A stretch of DNA of 53,475 nt. It comes from CAJPQU01 sp052170475 (GTDB taxonomy: Bacteria > Bacillota > Negativicutes > Selenomonadales > Selenomonadaceae). The stretch covers positions 1 through 53,475 of the forward strand of contig JBQNAL010000013.1 in the NCBI GenBank assembly GCA_052170475.1, in the 5' to 3' direction. How positions within the stretch are numbered: position 1 is the stretch's first letter; every line of letters starts with the position of its first letter. The notes beneath the pieces are model-generated. The model was not told where the DNA came from. It saw only the letters and a list, made by a program, of their open reading frames with translations, and searched no databases. This document shows positions 14,346 through 23,775 of the stretch, piece by piece. Both the position numbers and the translations under genes were made by a program.

Positions 14346-16379
14346 TTATAGCGCATCGCGTTCATGCAGCAATTGCACGATGGCGGGATAGTTAAAGTAC
14401 AGATTGTCAGCCTGCGCACCAAAGGGAATATCCACCTTGACTGCATGCTCCGTGCTGAAAAAGCTGCCGTCCTGCATGCGCCCCAGCTTCAGATTCGAGG
14501 ACATGGTCGCGACGTGGCCATAGGTATCTTGAAAGGGAAGGAGCAGACAATCGCCGCCGCCCGGCTGATCGCCAATGACCTTGGCCAAGCCGCCCTGCTG
14601 CGCGAAGAAGGGCAGCGCGTTGGCGCAGGAATACGAGTAGCCGCTGGTCAGGATATAAAACGCATATTGCCCGCCGAAGCCATCTCTGCCATCGAAATGT
14701 CCGTCTAAGTTCGTATCCACATGGTACCATTCCGAGCAGTAGTTTTGGTTGAGGGTATTATAATAGGTGATATTCGCCTCACCGTCAGGCGCGAGAAATC
14801 CCAGAACGGCGGTCAAGGCACCCACCTCGCCGCCGCCATTCGACGAGAGGTCAATGACTACCCGTTTGACTTGCGGTGCCTGCTGGATTTGGGCAAACGC
14901 ATCATAGAAAAGGCCAAAGGTGCTGCTGTCATAAACCTCTTCGGAGGGCGGAGCGAAATAGAAACTCGCTTCATTTCCTGACTCGTTGAAATTCTCAAAG
15001 TAGATGAACGCGGTATCGTCAATGATGTCTACCCGAGCCGGGCTGAAATCTTCCGGCTTGAGCGCTTCGATATGCTTGACGGTCTGGACGAAGGAGCTGA
15101 ATTCCTTGCTCTGGTTCATCCCCGTGAACAGCTCTACTTCGATCTTTTCCTCCGGGGTGCCTCTCACTTTCAGAAATGCCTGCGCATCCCCCAGCCAGAA
15201 GTCCACTGCGTCTTTGCTGCCGCCACGGAAAATATAGTGCAGCAGGATGGGATCGAGACCCAGATCCTCGCAAGCGGCTACGTACTGCGCATAGGTACCG
15301 ACCTCCCCCGAGAGGAAATCGACGCCCTTGTCGTTCAGCCGATAGACAAGACGCTGCAGCGCATCGATGACGCCCTTTGGCCCATACATCTGGAAGACTT
15401 CCTGCAACTCGGCGATCGCTCCCGTCTGGAATACCCCCGTGCGCAGCAAGATAGCGTCATGCCCGCTGTCAAAGAGCTTGTAGAGGAGGCTCAGGAACGC
15501 CTCATCGCTCTTTCGCCTGTCGGTCGATAGCAGGTCTTCCTTCAAGCCGTTCTCCGCCAAGTAGCTATCGAAATCTTTGATGCCCTTTTCCTCTTTATGC
15601 CCATAGTACATGTCGAACAGTAGGCAGTTCGTGCCATAAGCATAGCGTGCATAATCCGCCGGAATCTCCGTCCGCTTGGAAAAGCTGCCCGCGTAATAGG
15701 CATCGGCATAGGCGTTCCGCCGAAGCAGGGGATTGCGCTCAAAACCATAGATGTGTTTGGTCATTGGCTCGCTGATGTCGTAGAAGCTGTCGCCGTTAAA
15801 GGACAATCGGTTGACCCGCATCGGCGTAGCGAAGACATTCTGCAGGACGGCAAAGGGCAGGAGCACCCCGTCCTCATGCCAGACAATATCCTGCTCGTAG
15901 CGTTTCAGGTCAATCGCAAAGCCGCGAGCCTCCGTCTCCGTGGAGCGGTGCTTCCTCGATACGGCCTGTGCATTGAACTCGTTCGGCGCTAAAACGCCGT
16001 TGGGCAGCGCCCTCTCCCCATAGGAGCCGAAAAACGCATCCCAATCCGCGCAGACCAGCGTATCCTCACGGCTGTCGAACGTCACCTCGATGCCATTGCG
16101 GACTGCCGTCAAAACGCCGTCCGCCTCGTCCCCATGGAACGCAATCCCGCTCGTCTCATAGAGCTTCCCCAAATACTCCACTGCAGAAACGTACGGCACC
16201 GTAGGTTGGCGATCCGTGTGGTACACCCTGAGCGTTTCATATTTGTCCAGTCGCCCGTCATAGACACGAACATCCGCAGAGCCTGTCACAGCGGCAAAAG
16301 CGGCGACCGGCGCCGAAAGGCACAGGCAGAACGCGGATAAATACAGACATTTCTTGGCGAACCATTTCCCACGCATCAT
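14346..16379 (-). CDS. Secreted S41 family peptidase (C-terminal-processing-protease-like)
   Basis: A 677-residue exported protein. It begins with a signal peptide (MMRGKWFAKKCLYLSAFCLCLSAPVAAFA). The first ~130 residues resemble a copper-amine-oxidase-N / stalk type domain (PYVSAVEYLGKLYETSGIAF). The peptidase core is in the last third: VVIDLSSNGGGEVGAL and TSGYSYSCANALPFF, with Ser584 as probable nucleophile. Between the two lies DTNLDGHFDGRD, which fits a calcium-binding EF-hand/dockerin loop. The middle 250 residues are unassigned. AAGGGGGAAG precedes ATG 16379. It faces the P1 peptidase; its 5' flank is repeat B2. Confidence 0.82.
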   Translation of the reverse strand: MMRGKWFAKKCLYLSAFCLCLSAPVAAFAAVTGSADVRVYDGRLDKYETLRVYHTDRQPTVPYVSAVEYLGKLYETSGIAFHGDEADGVLTAVRNGIEVTFDSREDTLVCADWDAFFGSYGERALPNGVLAPNEFNAQAVSRKHRSTETEARGFAIDLKRYEQDIVWHEDGVLLPFAVLQNVFATPMRVNRLSFNGDSFYDISEPMTKHIYGFERNPLLRRNAYADAYYAGSFSKRTEIPADYARYAYGTNCLLFDMYYGHKEEKGIKDFDSYLAENGLKEDLLSTDRRKSDEAFLSLLYKLFDSGHDAILLRTGVFQTGAIAELQEVFQMYGPKGVIDALQRLVYRLNDKGVDFLSGEVGTYAQYVAACEDLGLDPILLHYIFRGGSKDAVDFWLGDAQAFLKVRGTPEEKIEVELFTGMNQSKEFSSFVQTVKHIEALKPEDFSPARVDIIDDTAFIYFENFNESGNEASFYFAPPSEEVYDSSTFGLFYDAFAQIQQAPQVKRVVIDLSSNGGGEVGALTAVLGFLAPDGEANITYYNTLNQNYCSEWYHVDTNLDGHFDGRDGFGGQYAFYILTSGYSYSCANALPFFAQQGGLAKVIGDQPGGGDCLLLPFQDTYGHVATMSSNLKLGRMQDGSFFSTEHAVKVDIPFGAQADNLYFNYPAIVQLLHERDAL

Positions 16380-16401
16380 CGTAAACTTCCCCCTTCTTCA
16401 T

Positions 16402-16564
16402 GAAGCGCCTCTGTGCAGCGACGGATGCGGTTCATCCGCTGAAGGTCGATACGTCCGCTGACGCGCTGCGCATCCATTGCGCTTCTCTCACGTTTTTGTT
16501 TTTTTCGCCGCTCATGACGAAAATTCCTGCCAAACGATGCACGGGGGGAAGTCGGATCGACGAT
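16402..16564 (+). repeat. Dispersed repeat B, copy 2
   Basis: About 80% identical by eye to 11182-11344. It sits just upstream (in the minus-strand sense) of the S41 ribosome site and ends 85 bases before hsdM. Confidence 0.8.
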
Positions 16565-16648
16565 ACCTTTTTGAGAGAAAACAACACTTTCGGATGAAGG
16601 ATATTAGCATAGGTTTTAGCAAAACCCAATACATAAGGAGGCTTTTCC

Positions 16649-19198
16649 ATGAATAAGCAACAGTTAGCCGCAAAGATTTGGGCATCGGCCAATAAAATGC
16701 GCTCAAAAATCGAAGCAAACGAATATAAGGACTACATTCTTGGCTTTATCTTCTACAAATTCCTTTCGGAAAAGGAAGTGAAGTATTTACACCAAAACGA
16801 TTGGACGGACGAATATCTTCCCGAAGTCAACGAGGAAGATACAGAAACGGTGATCAGCGTACAGAAAAACTTAGGATACTTTATCGCCTATGAAAATCTA
16901 TTTTCCACGTGGCTTTCCAAAGGCAAAGAGTTCAGTGTCCAAGATGTGCGCGATGCTCTTTCCGCCTTTCGTCGTCTCATCAATCCGCTGCACAAGAAAG
17001 TATTTGACGGCATTTTTGACACCTTGCAGACGGGACTGAGCAAATTGGGCGACAGCGCGGCGTCACAGTCAAAGTCGATCCGGGATCTCATCTATCTCAT
17101 CAAAGATATACCGATGGACGGGAAGCAGGGCTATGACGTGCTGGGCTTTATCTATGAATACTTGCTGGAGAAGTTTGCCGCCAATGCAGGAAAAAAAGCG
17201 GGCGAATTCTACACCCCTCACGAAGTCTCCCTTCTGATGTCGGAGATTGTTGCTGAACATCTGAAAGACAGAGAGAAAATTGAGATCTTTGACCCCACGA
17301 GCGGCAGTGCCTCCCTGCTCATCAACATCGGCAAGAGTGCGTCCAAGTACATCGAAGGGAAAAATAAAATCAAATACTACGCGCAAGAGCTCAAACAAAA
17401 CACGTATAACCTCACGCGCATGAATTTGGTCATGCGCGGCATTGAGGCCGACAATATTGTCACCCGCAATGCAGATACGTTGGAAGATGATTGGCCGTAC
17501 TTTGACGAGAACGATCCGATTAGAACCTATGAGCCGCTCTATGTCGATGCGGTCGTATCCAACCCCCCGTATTCGCAGGCTTGGAATCCTGCGGATAAAG
17601 ATAACGATCCTCGGTATAAAGAATACGGGACTGCCCCCAAGGGAAAGGCGGATTATGCGTTTTTGCTCCACGATCTCTATCACCTGAAACCGAACGGCAT
17701 CATGAATATCGTTCTTCCGCACGGCGTTCTCTTCCGTGGCGGGGACGAGGGAAAAATTCGCAAGAACTTAATCGAGAAGAATCACATTGACGCCATCATC
17801 GGACTTCCTGCGAATATCTTCTACGGCACGGGGATTCCCACCATTGTGATGGTCTTAAAGCAAAAGCGAAAAAATACCGATGTGCTCATGATCGACGCCT
17901 CCAAAGGATTTGTCAAAGAAGGAAAGAACAACAAACTGAGAGCGTCGGATATAAAGAAAATCGTCGATGTGGTCACGCGCAGAGAAAGCCTCGAAAAATT
18001 CTCCCGCGTGGTCAGCCGCGACGAGATACGAAAAAATGAGTATAACCTGAACCTTCCTAGGTATGTGGACACATCGGAGCAGGCAGAGTCTTGGGACATC
18101 TTCGCTTCCATGTTCGGCGGACTTCCCCTCGCAGAAATTGAGGCATTAAACGCATATTGGGCGGCATTCCCTACCCTGCGCAATTCCCTCTTCGCACAGG
18201 GATCTTCTGCCTATTGTCACTTTACTTGCGGCGATGTAAAAAAAGCGCTGAAAGAACATCGGGACATTGAAGCGTTTGCGCATAGCTTCCATGAGGCTTT
18301 TCGGGATTTTGACGCCTATTTGTATGATGAACTCATTACCAACATGGAGAAGCTCATGATCTCTAAAACGGAAGAGATGCTCGCGGAAAATATCTTTCAA
18401 AGATTGGCGCACATTCCACTGATCGATAAGTATGAAGCCTATCAGCTTCTTGACGACGATTGGACGAAAATTGCCATCGACTTGGAAATGATTCAGACAG
18501 AAGGGTTTGAAGCGACAAAAGTCGTTGACCCTAACATGGTAGTCAAAAAGAAGGGCGCTTTGGAACAGGAGGTACAGGAAGGCTGGAAAGGCCGCATTCT
18601 TCCTTTTGCCCTTGTGCAAGATACCCTGCTTTCCGACGAAAAGCAGGCGATAGAAGAAAAGGAAAAGACCCTCTCGGAAATTGCCGCTCAGTACGAAGAA
18701 ATCTTCGACACACTGACGGAAGAAGAAAAAGAGCAGGACTTCGTCCATGAGGATGGCTGGGCATTTGCCGAAGTGGTGAAAGCACGGAAGAACAAGGATA
18801 TGGAGCCGGAAACGCAGGCAAAAATAAACGCCGTTGCAGAGCTCAACACGAAAGAAAAGGCATTGAAGGCGGAAGTCAAAAGGGAGCGTGCCCGCTTAGA
18901 GGCAAAGACAAAAGAAACCATAGAACATCTGTCGGATGAACAGGTAAAAGAACTCCTCGAGCTAAAATGGATCTATCCGCTGATGGCGCGCTTCATGGAG
19001 CTCACGGAGAGCGCGGTTTCTGAACTGGTAACAAAACTTGAAACACTGGCCAAGAAATATGAAACGACCTTCGCCGAGATGGAAAGTCAAATCGGAGAAA
19101 CGCAACGAGCGCTTTCTTCCATGATCGATGACATGGAAGGCAATGAGTTCGATATGCGTGGCCTGCGGGAGTTCAAAAAGCTGCTTGGAGGTGAATAA
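16649..19198 (+). CDS. hsdM: Type I restriction-modification system, methyltransferase subunit HsdM (long form)
   Basis: An 849-residue N6-adenine methyltransferase subunit. Order: helical N-terminal HsdM domain (MNKQQLAAKIWASANKMRSK...), AdoMet-binding motif FDPTSGSASLLIN at ~residue 214 (usual form DPTCGSGSLL), catalytic NPPY at ~305 within VVSNPPYSQAW, and the target-domain remainder to ~500. The last ~330 residues are an extension rich in charged helices (coiled coil ~640-830) not present in the classic ~520-residue HsdM. Together with HsdS it methylates the recognition site; with HsdR it restricts foreign DNA. AAGGAGG precedes ATG 16649. Confidence 0.93.
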   Translation: MNKQQLAAKIWASANKMRSKIEANEYKDYILGFIFYKFLSEKEVKYLHQNDWTDEYLPEVNEEDTETVISVQKNLGYFIAYENLFSTWLSKGKEFSVQDVRDALSAFRRLINPLHKKVFDGIFDTLQTGLSKLGDSAASQSKSIRDLIYLIKDIPMDGKQGYDVLGFIYEYLLEKFAANAGKKAGEFYTPHEVSLLMSEIVAEHLKDREKIEIFDPTSGSASLLINIGKSASKYIEGKNKIKYYAQELKQNTYNLTRMNLVMRGIEADNIVTRNADTLEDDWPYFDENDPIRTYEPLYVDAVVSNPPYSQAWNPADKDNDPRYKEYGTAPKGKADYAFLLHDLYHLKPNGIMNIVLPHGVLFRGGDEGKIRKNLIEKNHIDAIIGLPANIFYGTGIPTIVMVLKQKRKNTDVLMIDASKGFVKEGKNNKLRASDIKKIVDVVTRRESLEKFSRVVSRDEIRKNEYNLNLPRYVDTSEQAESWDIFASMFGGLPLAEIEALNAYWAAFPTLRNSLFAQGSSAYCHFTCGDVKKALKEHRDIEAFAHSFHEAFRDFDAYLYDELITNMEKLMISKTEEMLAENIFQRLAHIPLIDKYEAYQLLDDDWTKIAIDLEMIQTEGFEATKVVDPNMVVKKKGALEQEVQEGWKGRILPFALVQDTLLSDEKQAIEEKEKTLSEIAAQYEEIFDTLTEEEKEQDFVHEDGWAFAEVVKARKNKDMEPETQAKINAVAELNTKEKALKAEVKRERARLEAKTKETIEHLSDEQVKELLELKWIYPLMARFMELTESAVSELVTKLETLAKKYETTFAEMESQIGETQRALSSMIDDMEGNEFDMRGLREFKKLLGGE

Positions 19199-19199
19199 A

Positions 19200-20444
19200 G
19201 TGGCAGAAAACACAAAAAGGCCAGCCATTCGATTCGCCGGATTTACCGAGGAGTGGGAACAGCGTAAGCTGGGGGAAGTGTTTGAAGAATACTCAGAAAA
19301 AGGACATCCTGAACTTTCAGCACTTACCATCATGCAGGGCGGGGGAACAATTCGTAGAGAACAGTCAGAGCGAAATTTAATGTATGATAAGTCAAATTTA
19401 TTGAGTTATAAAATGGTTCGAGAAGGAGACTTTATCGTACATCTTCGTTCTTTTGAAGGTGGCCTTGAAGTGGCTACGCATACGGGAATTATAAGCCCCG
19501 CATATCATACACTGCATGGAGAACATACGGATTCAAGATTTTATTACTTGTATTTTCGTTCAAAAAAATTTATTGAGATAGATTTGAAGCCTCATGTTTA
19601 TGGCATTAGAGATGGGAGAAGTATTGATATTGAGGGAATGAAGACGATACAGATTCCATACACCAATTTTTCGGAGCAAAAAGTGATTGGAGATTATATA
19701 GAGTCCCTCGACCGCCTGATCACCCTTCATCAGCGTAAGTATGAAAAATTGACCCATGTCAAAAAATCTATGCTCGAAAAGATGTTTCCAAAAAATGGTT
19801 CCCATGTGCCGGAAATTCGGTTTAAGGGGTTTACTGATGCTTGGGAACGGCGTAAGTTGGGAGAGATGGCAGATTCTTTTGAGTACGGACTCAATGCAGC
19901 CGCAATCGAGTACGATGGCAACAGTAAATATATCAGAATAACCGATATTGATGATGTCAGCCATGACTTTATCCAGGATGAGGTCACATCGCCAGATACA
20001 GACTTATCTAAGGCAGATAATTATATATTATCCAAGGGCGATATTCTCTTCGCAAGAACTGGTGCAAGTGTTGGAAAAACCTATATTTATAAGCCTCATG
20101 ATGGATTGGTTTACTATGCTGGATTTCTGATTCGTGCAAGAATTAAAAAAGAATATGATCCAGAATTCGTATTTCAGAATACCCTTACAAATAGATTTGA
20201 GAAGTTTATTACAGTAACTTCCATGCGATCAGGTCAACCAGGGATCAATGCTCAAGAATACGCACAGTTTGAGCTTATGATGCCCAGTAAATCGGAACAG
20301 AATAAAATTGGCAACTATTTCCGTAACCTCGACCACCTGATCACCCTTCAGCAGCGTAAGCTCATCAAGCTGCAAAATATCAAGAAAGCGATGCTGGAAA
20401 GGATGTTCCCCTTGCACGTGAGGAGGGATGGCAATGATTTTTAA
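19200..20444 (+). CDS. hsdS: Type I restriction-modification system, specificity subunit HsdS
   Basis: A 414-residue DNA-recognition subunit with two target-recognition domains (TRD1 about residues 20-160; TRD2 about 225-365). Each TRD starts after a similar segment (AIRFAGFTEEWEQRKLGE and EIRFKGFTDAWERRKLGE) and ends with a helical spacer containing SEQKVIGDYIESLDRLITL or SEQNKIGNYFRNLDHLITL, the pseudo-twofold design of HsdS. The DNA inside both TRDs is distinctly A/T-rich compared with the spacers, typical of TRD exchange. Start is GTG 19200, one base after the hsdM stop, with GGAGGTG upstream. No second or inverted hsdS and no recombinase is present in the window. Confidence 0.93.
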   Translation: MAENTKRPAIRFAGFTEEWEQRKLGEVFEEYSEKGHPELSALTIMQGGGTIRREQSERNLMYDKSNLLSYKMVREGDFIVHLRSFEGGLEVATHTGIISPAYHTLHGEHTDSRFYYLYFRSKKFIEIDLKPHVYGIRDGRSIDIEGMKTIQIPYTNFSEQKVIGDYIESLDRLITLHQRKYEKLTHVKKSMLEKMFPKNGSHVPEIRFKGFTDAWERRKLGEMADSFEYGLNAAAIEYDGNSKYIRITDIDDVSHDFIQDEVTSPDTDLSKADNYILSKGDILFARTGASVGKTYIYKPHDGLVYYAGFLIRARIKKEYDPEFVFQNTLTNRFEKFITVTSMRSGQPGINAQEYAQFELMMPSKSEQNKIGNYFRNLDHLITLQQRKLIKLQNIKKAMLERMFPLHVRRDGNDF

Positions 20445-23400
20445 TCAAGAGGCAGAGTTTGAAGAGGCTCTCATTCACATCTTATCCGAAAAAGGATGGG
20501 AAAAAGAAGTCTTGAAAAACTACTCGGAAAAAGATTTGCTGCGCAATTGGGCGGATATTCTTTTTGAGAATAACCGCGAGATTGATCGATTAAATGATTA
20601 TCCGCTGACGGGCAGCGAAATGCAGCAGATCGTAGAGCAGATAGAGGCGCTCAGAACACCGCTCAAACTCAACGGATTGATCAATGGGAAAAGCGTTTCC
20701 ATCGTTCGCGATCACCCCGAGGATCGGCTGCACCTCGGTAAAGAGGTCAGCCTTAAAATATATGACCGCCGTGAAATCGCCGCAGGGCAAAGCAGATACC
20801 AGATGGTTCAGCAGCCGAAATTTCCAACCAAGTCGAAACTATTGAATGACCGCCGCGGCGATGTACTGCTTCTCATCAATGGGATGCCTGTGATTCATAT
20901 TGAATTAAAGAAGAGCGGGATCCCGGTCAGTCAAGCGTATCATCAGATTGAAAAATACGCGCACGAAGGGGTCTTCACCGGGCTGTTTTCCCTTGTTCAG
21001 ATTTTTGTCGCCATGGAGCCGAACGAAACCGTATATTTTGCCAATCCAGGGCCTGATGGCAAGTTCAATCCAGATTATTATTTTCATTGGGCAGACTTTA
21101 ATAATGAGCCGATTAACGCGTGGGATAAAGTTGCCGCCACGCTCCTTTCTATCCCGATGGCGCATCAGCTCATCGGATTCTATACGGTGGCGGATGATTC
21201 TGACGGCGTTCTCAAGGTCATGCGAAGTTATCAGTATTTTGCCGCAAGTGCGATCTCCGATCAGGTGGCCAAGGCAAAATGGGAAGGCAATCACCAACTC
21301 GGTGGGTATGTATGGCACACGACAGGGTCGGGAAAGACCATGACGAGCTTCAAGTCGGCACAGCTGATCGCCGGCTCCAAGGATGCGGATAAAGTCGTTT
21401 TTTTGATGGACAGAATAGAGCTCGGCACACAGTCGCTCAAAGAATATCGGGGCTTTGCGGATGACAATGAGGAGGTGCAAGCGACAGAGAATACGAAGGT
21501 GCTGATCAGTAAACTGAAAAGCTGTGATCCTGCCGATACCCTGATTGTGACTTCCATCCAAAAAATGAGCAACATCAAGGCGGAGGACGACGGGCTGAAT
21601 CGTCATGACATCGAGCGGATCAGCGAGAAGCGGATGGTATTTATTGTGGATGAAGCGCATCGCTCCACCTTCGGCGATATGCTGATTACCATTAAAGATA
21701 CGTTTCCGAAGGCCATGTTTTTCGGTTTTACAGGCACCCCGATTCAAGAGGAGAATCAGAAAAAGAAAAATACCACGACGACGGTTTTTGGCAATGAATT
21801 GCATCGGTACAGCATTGCGGATGGTATCCGAGATAAGAATGTGCTGGGCTTTGATCCCTACAAAGTGTTGACCTTTAAGGACAAAGAGGTTCGGAAAGTG
21901 GTGGCACTGGAAAAAGCCAAGGCAAAAACGGAAGAAGAAGCCATTTCCGACCCCGTGAAGAGCAAAGTCTACTATACCTACATGGACGCGAGTCAAGTCC
22001 CCATGGCGGGGCATTTTGATCCTAAGGGAGAGTATAGGAAGGGGATAGAAGATTATATCCCCCATGTGCAGTATCAGACAGAAGAACATACGAAAAACGT
22101 GGTCGAGGACATCGCGGCGCATTGGATGACGCTGAGCCGTGGGCGTAAATTTCACGCGATCTTTGCCACAAGCAGCATCCCGGAAGCGATTCACTACTAT
22201 CGCTTGATGAAGACCATGCTTCCGCAGCTGAACATTACCGCGCTCTTTGATTCGAGTATTGATAATACGGGAGGGGTTCAATGCAAGGAGGATGGGCTTG
22301 CAGAAATCATTGAGGACTATAATGCACGTTACGGACAGGATTTTTCCATTCCTACCTTTCAAAAGATGAAAAAGGATATTGCTTCCCGTTTAGCGCATAA
22401 GAAGCCTTATGAAAGAGTGGAAAATGAGCCGGGGAAGCAAATCGATGTATTGATTGTCGTAGATCAAATGCTGACCGGCTTTGACTCAAAGTGGATCAAC
22501 ACGCTCTACATGGATAAGGTGCTGCGCTATGAGAATATCATTCAGGCATTTTCCCGCACCAACAGGCTCTTTGGGCCGGATAAGCCGTTTGGCACCATCA
22601 AATATTATCGAAAACCGCATACGATGGAGCGCAATATCCATGCTGCCGTAAAGCTCTATTCGGGAGATCGACCGCTCGGATTATTTGCGCAGCATCTGAT
22701 AGAAAATCTCAGGGAGATGAATCGTCTCTATCAGACGATCTGTGACCTTTTCGAGGGGGCAGGCGTCTCTGATTTTGAAAAATTGCCTGACGATGTAGAC
22801 GCTTGCAAAAAATTTGCCAAAGACTTTAGCGCGTTCAATGGGTTCTTAGAAGCTGCAAAGATTCAGGGATTCAAGTGGGGCGTATCGTCTTATCAGGACG
22901 AGGCAACGGGAGAGGATCTCGAGGTAGAGCTGGATGAAACTACGTACCTCGTCTTAGTGCTTCGTTACAAAGAATTGACGAGAGGAGGCGGTTTTCGCGG
23001 GGATGATGTGCCGTATGATTTGGCCGGCTATATTACAGAAATCGACACCGGCTTGATCGATGCAGAGTATATGAACTCTCGTTTTACGAAATACATGAAA
23101 TTATTACATGGACATGGAGCCAGTGCAGAGCAGCTGGAAAAGGCGGCGGCTGAGCTTCATAAGACCTTTGCCATGCTCACCCAAGAGGAGCAGAAATACG
23201 CGAATCTCTTCCTGCACGACATGCAAAGGGGCGAGGTGGAGGTCACTTCAGGAAAAACCCTGCGGGATTATATCAATGCGTATGCAGCAAAAGCAAAGAA
23301 TGATCAAATCCATCGCGTTTCGGTGTGCCTCGGCGTGGACGAAAATAAGCTGCGAAGGATGATGGAGTTAAAGCTGAATGAAAGCAATTTGAACGAGTTC

Positions 23401-23556
23401 GGCAGATACGATGAACTCAAGCAGACGATAGATAAGGGAAAGGCAAAAGGGTATTTTGAAGCGAGGAAAGGCAGAAAAATCATCCCGCCAAAAGTGATGA
23501 TGAAGGCGGATATGTTGCTTCGTGCGTTTATTCTCAGCGGGGGATTTGATCTTTAA
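20434..23556 (+). CDS. hsdR: Type I restriction-modification system, restriction subunit HsdR
   Basis: A 1040-residue motor and nuclease subunit. N-terminal PD-(D/E)XK nuclease: DVLLLINGMPVIHIELKKSG at ~142-161. Helicase/translocase domain: Walker A TTGSGKT at ~296, then VDEAHRS (DEAH box), FGFTGTPI and later IIQAFSRTNR (motif VI). It pulls DNA past the bound complex and cuts at a distance. ATG 20434 is used: AGGAGG is seven bases ahead, whereas an ATG at 20428 has only one base of spacing. It overlaps the end of hsdS by 11 bases, so all three subunits form one operon. Confidence 0.94.
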   Translation: MIFNQEAEFEEALIHILSEKGWEKEVLKNYSEKDLLRNWADILFENNREIDRLNDYPLTGSEMQQIVEQIEALRTPLKLNGLINGKSVSIVRDHPEDRLHLGKEVSLKIYDRREIAAGQSRYQMVQQPKFPTKSKLLNDRRGDVLLLINGMPVIHIELKKSGIPVSQAYHQIEKYAHEGVFTGLFSLVQIFVAMEPNETVYFANPGPDGKFNPDYYFHWADFNNEPINAWDKVAATLLSIPMAHQLIGFYTVADDSDGVLKVMRSYQYFAASAISDQVAKAKWEGNHQLGGYVWHTTGSGKTMTSFKSAQLIAGSKDADKVVFLMDRIELGTQSLKEYRGFADDNEEVQATENTKVLISKLKSCDPADTLIVTSIQKMSNIKAEDDGLNRHDIERISEKRMVFIVDEAHRSTFGDMLITIKDTFPKAMFFGFTGTPIQEENQKKKNTTTTVFGNELHRYSIADGIRDKNVLGFDPYKVLTFKDKEVRKVVALEKAKAKTEEEAISDPVKSKVYYTYMDASQVPMAGHFDPKGEYRKGIEDYIPHVQYQTEEHTKNVVEDIAAHWMTLSRGRKFHAIFATSSIPEAIHYYRLMKTMLPQLNITALFDSSIDNTGGVQCKEDGLAEIIEDYNARYGQDFSIPTFQKMKKDIASRLAHKKPYERVENEPGKQIDVLIVVDQMLTGFDSKWINTLYMDKVLRYENIIQAFSRTNRLFGPDKPFGTIKYYRKPHTMERNIHAAVKLYSGDRPLGLFAQHLIENLREMNRLYQTICDLFEGAGVSDFEKLPDDVDACKKFAKDFSAFNGFLEAAKIQGFKWGVSSYQDEATGEDLEVELDETTYLVLVLRYKELTRGGGFRGDDVPYDLAGYITEIDTGLIDAEYMNSRFTKYMKLLHGHGASAEQLEKAAAELHKTFAMLTQEEQKYANLFLHDMQRGEVEVTSGKTLRDYINAYAAKAKNDQIHRVSVCLGVDENKLRRMMELKLNESNLNEFGRYDELKQTIDKGKAKGYFEARKGRKIIPPKVMMKADMLLRAFILSGGFDL

Positions 23557-23630
23557 GCGGAGGGGAATGGCGCGCCATAACTTTCGTGGAATCGCCGCAG
23601 CTCCCACGTTCGGCGCGCACCTCGTCAAAA

Positions 23631-23660
23631 TTGACAGATTTCTTGCCCTCATGCTACAAT
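23631..23660 (+). promoter_or_regulatory. Promoter for tRNA-Leu
   Basis: Consensus TTGACA (23631-23636) and TACAAT (23655-23660) with 18 bases between, placed about 30 bases before the tRNA. It may also serve the first flagellinolysin gene, since no terminator follows the tRNA. Confidence 0.8.
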
Positions 23661-23690
23661 ACTCCTACGCGAGAGAGGCTCTCGCGATTG

Positions 23691-23775
23691 GCGGACATGG
23701 CGGAACTGGCAGACGCGCTGGATTTAGGATCCAGTGCCGCAAGGCGTGGAGGTTCGATCCCTCTTGTCCGCACCA
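23691..23775 (+). tRNA. tRNA-Leu (anticodon TAG)
   Basis: An 85-base class II tRNA with long variable arm (GTGCCGCAAGGCGT) and encoded CCA (23773-23775). The acceptor arms GCGGACA and TGTCCGC pair over 7 bp. The anticodon stem CTGGA/TCCAG holds loop TTTAGGA, anticodon TAG (23725-23727), decoding CUA and likely other CUN codons. It is the boundary between the island and the flagellinolysin genes. I found no second copy of its 3' end in the window that would mark an attachment site. Confidence 0.95.
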
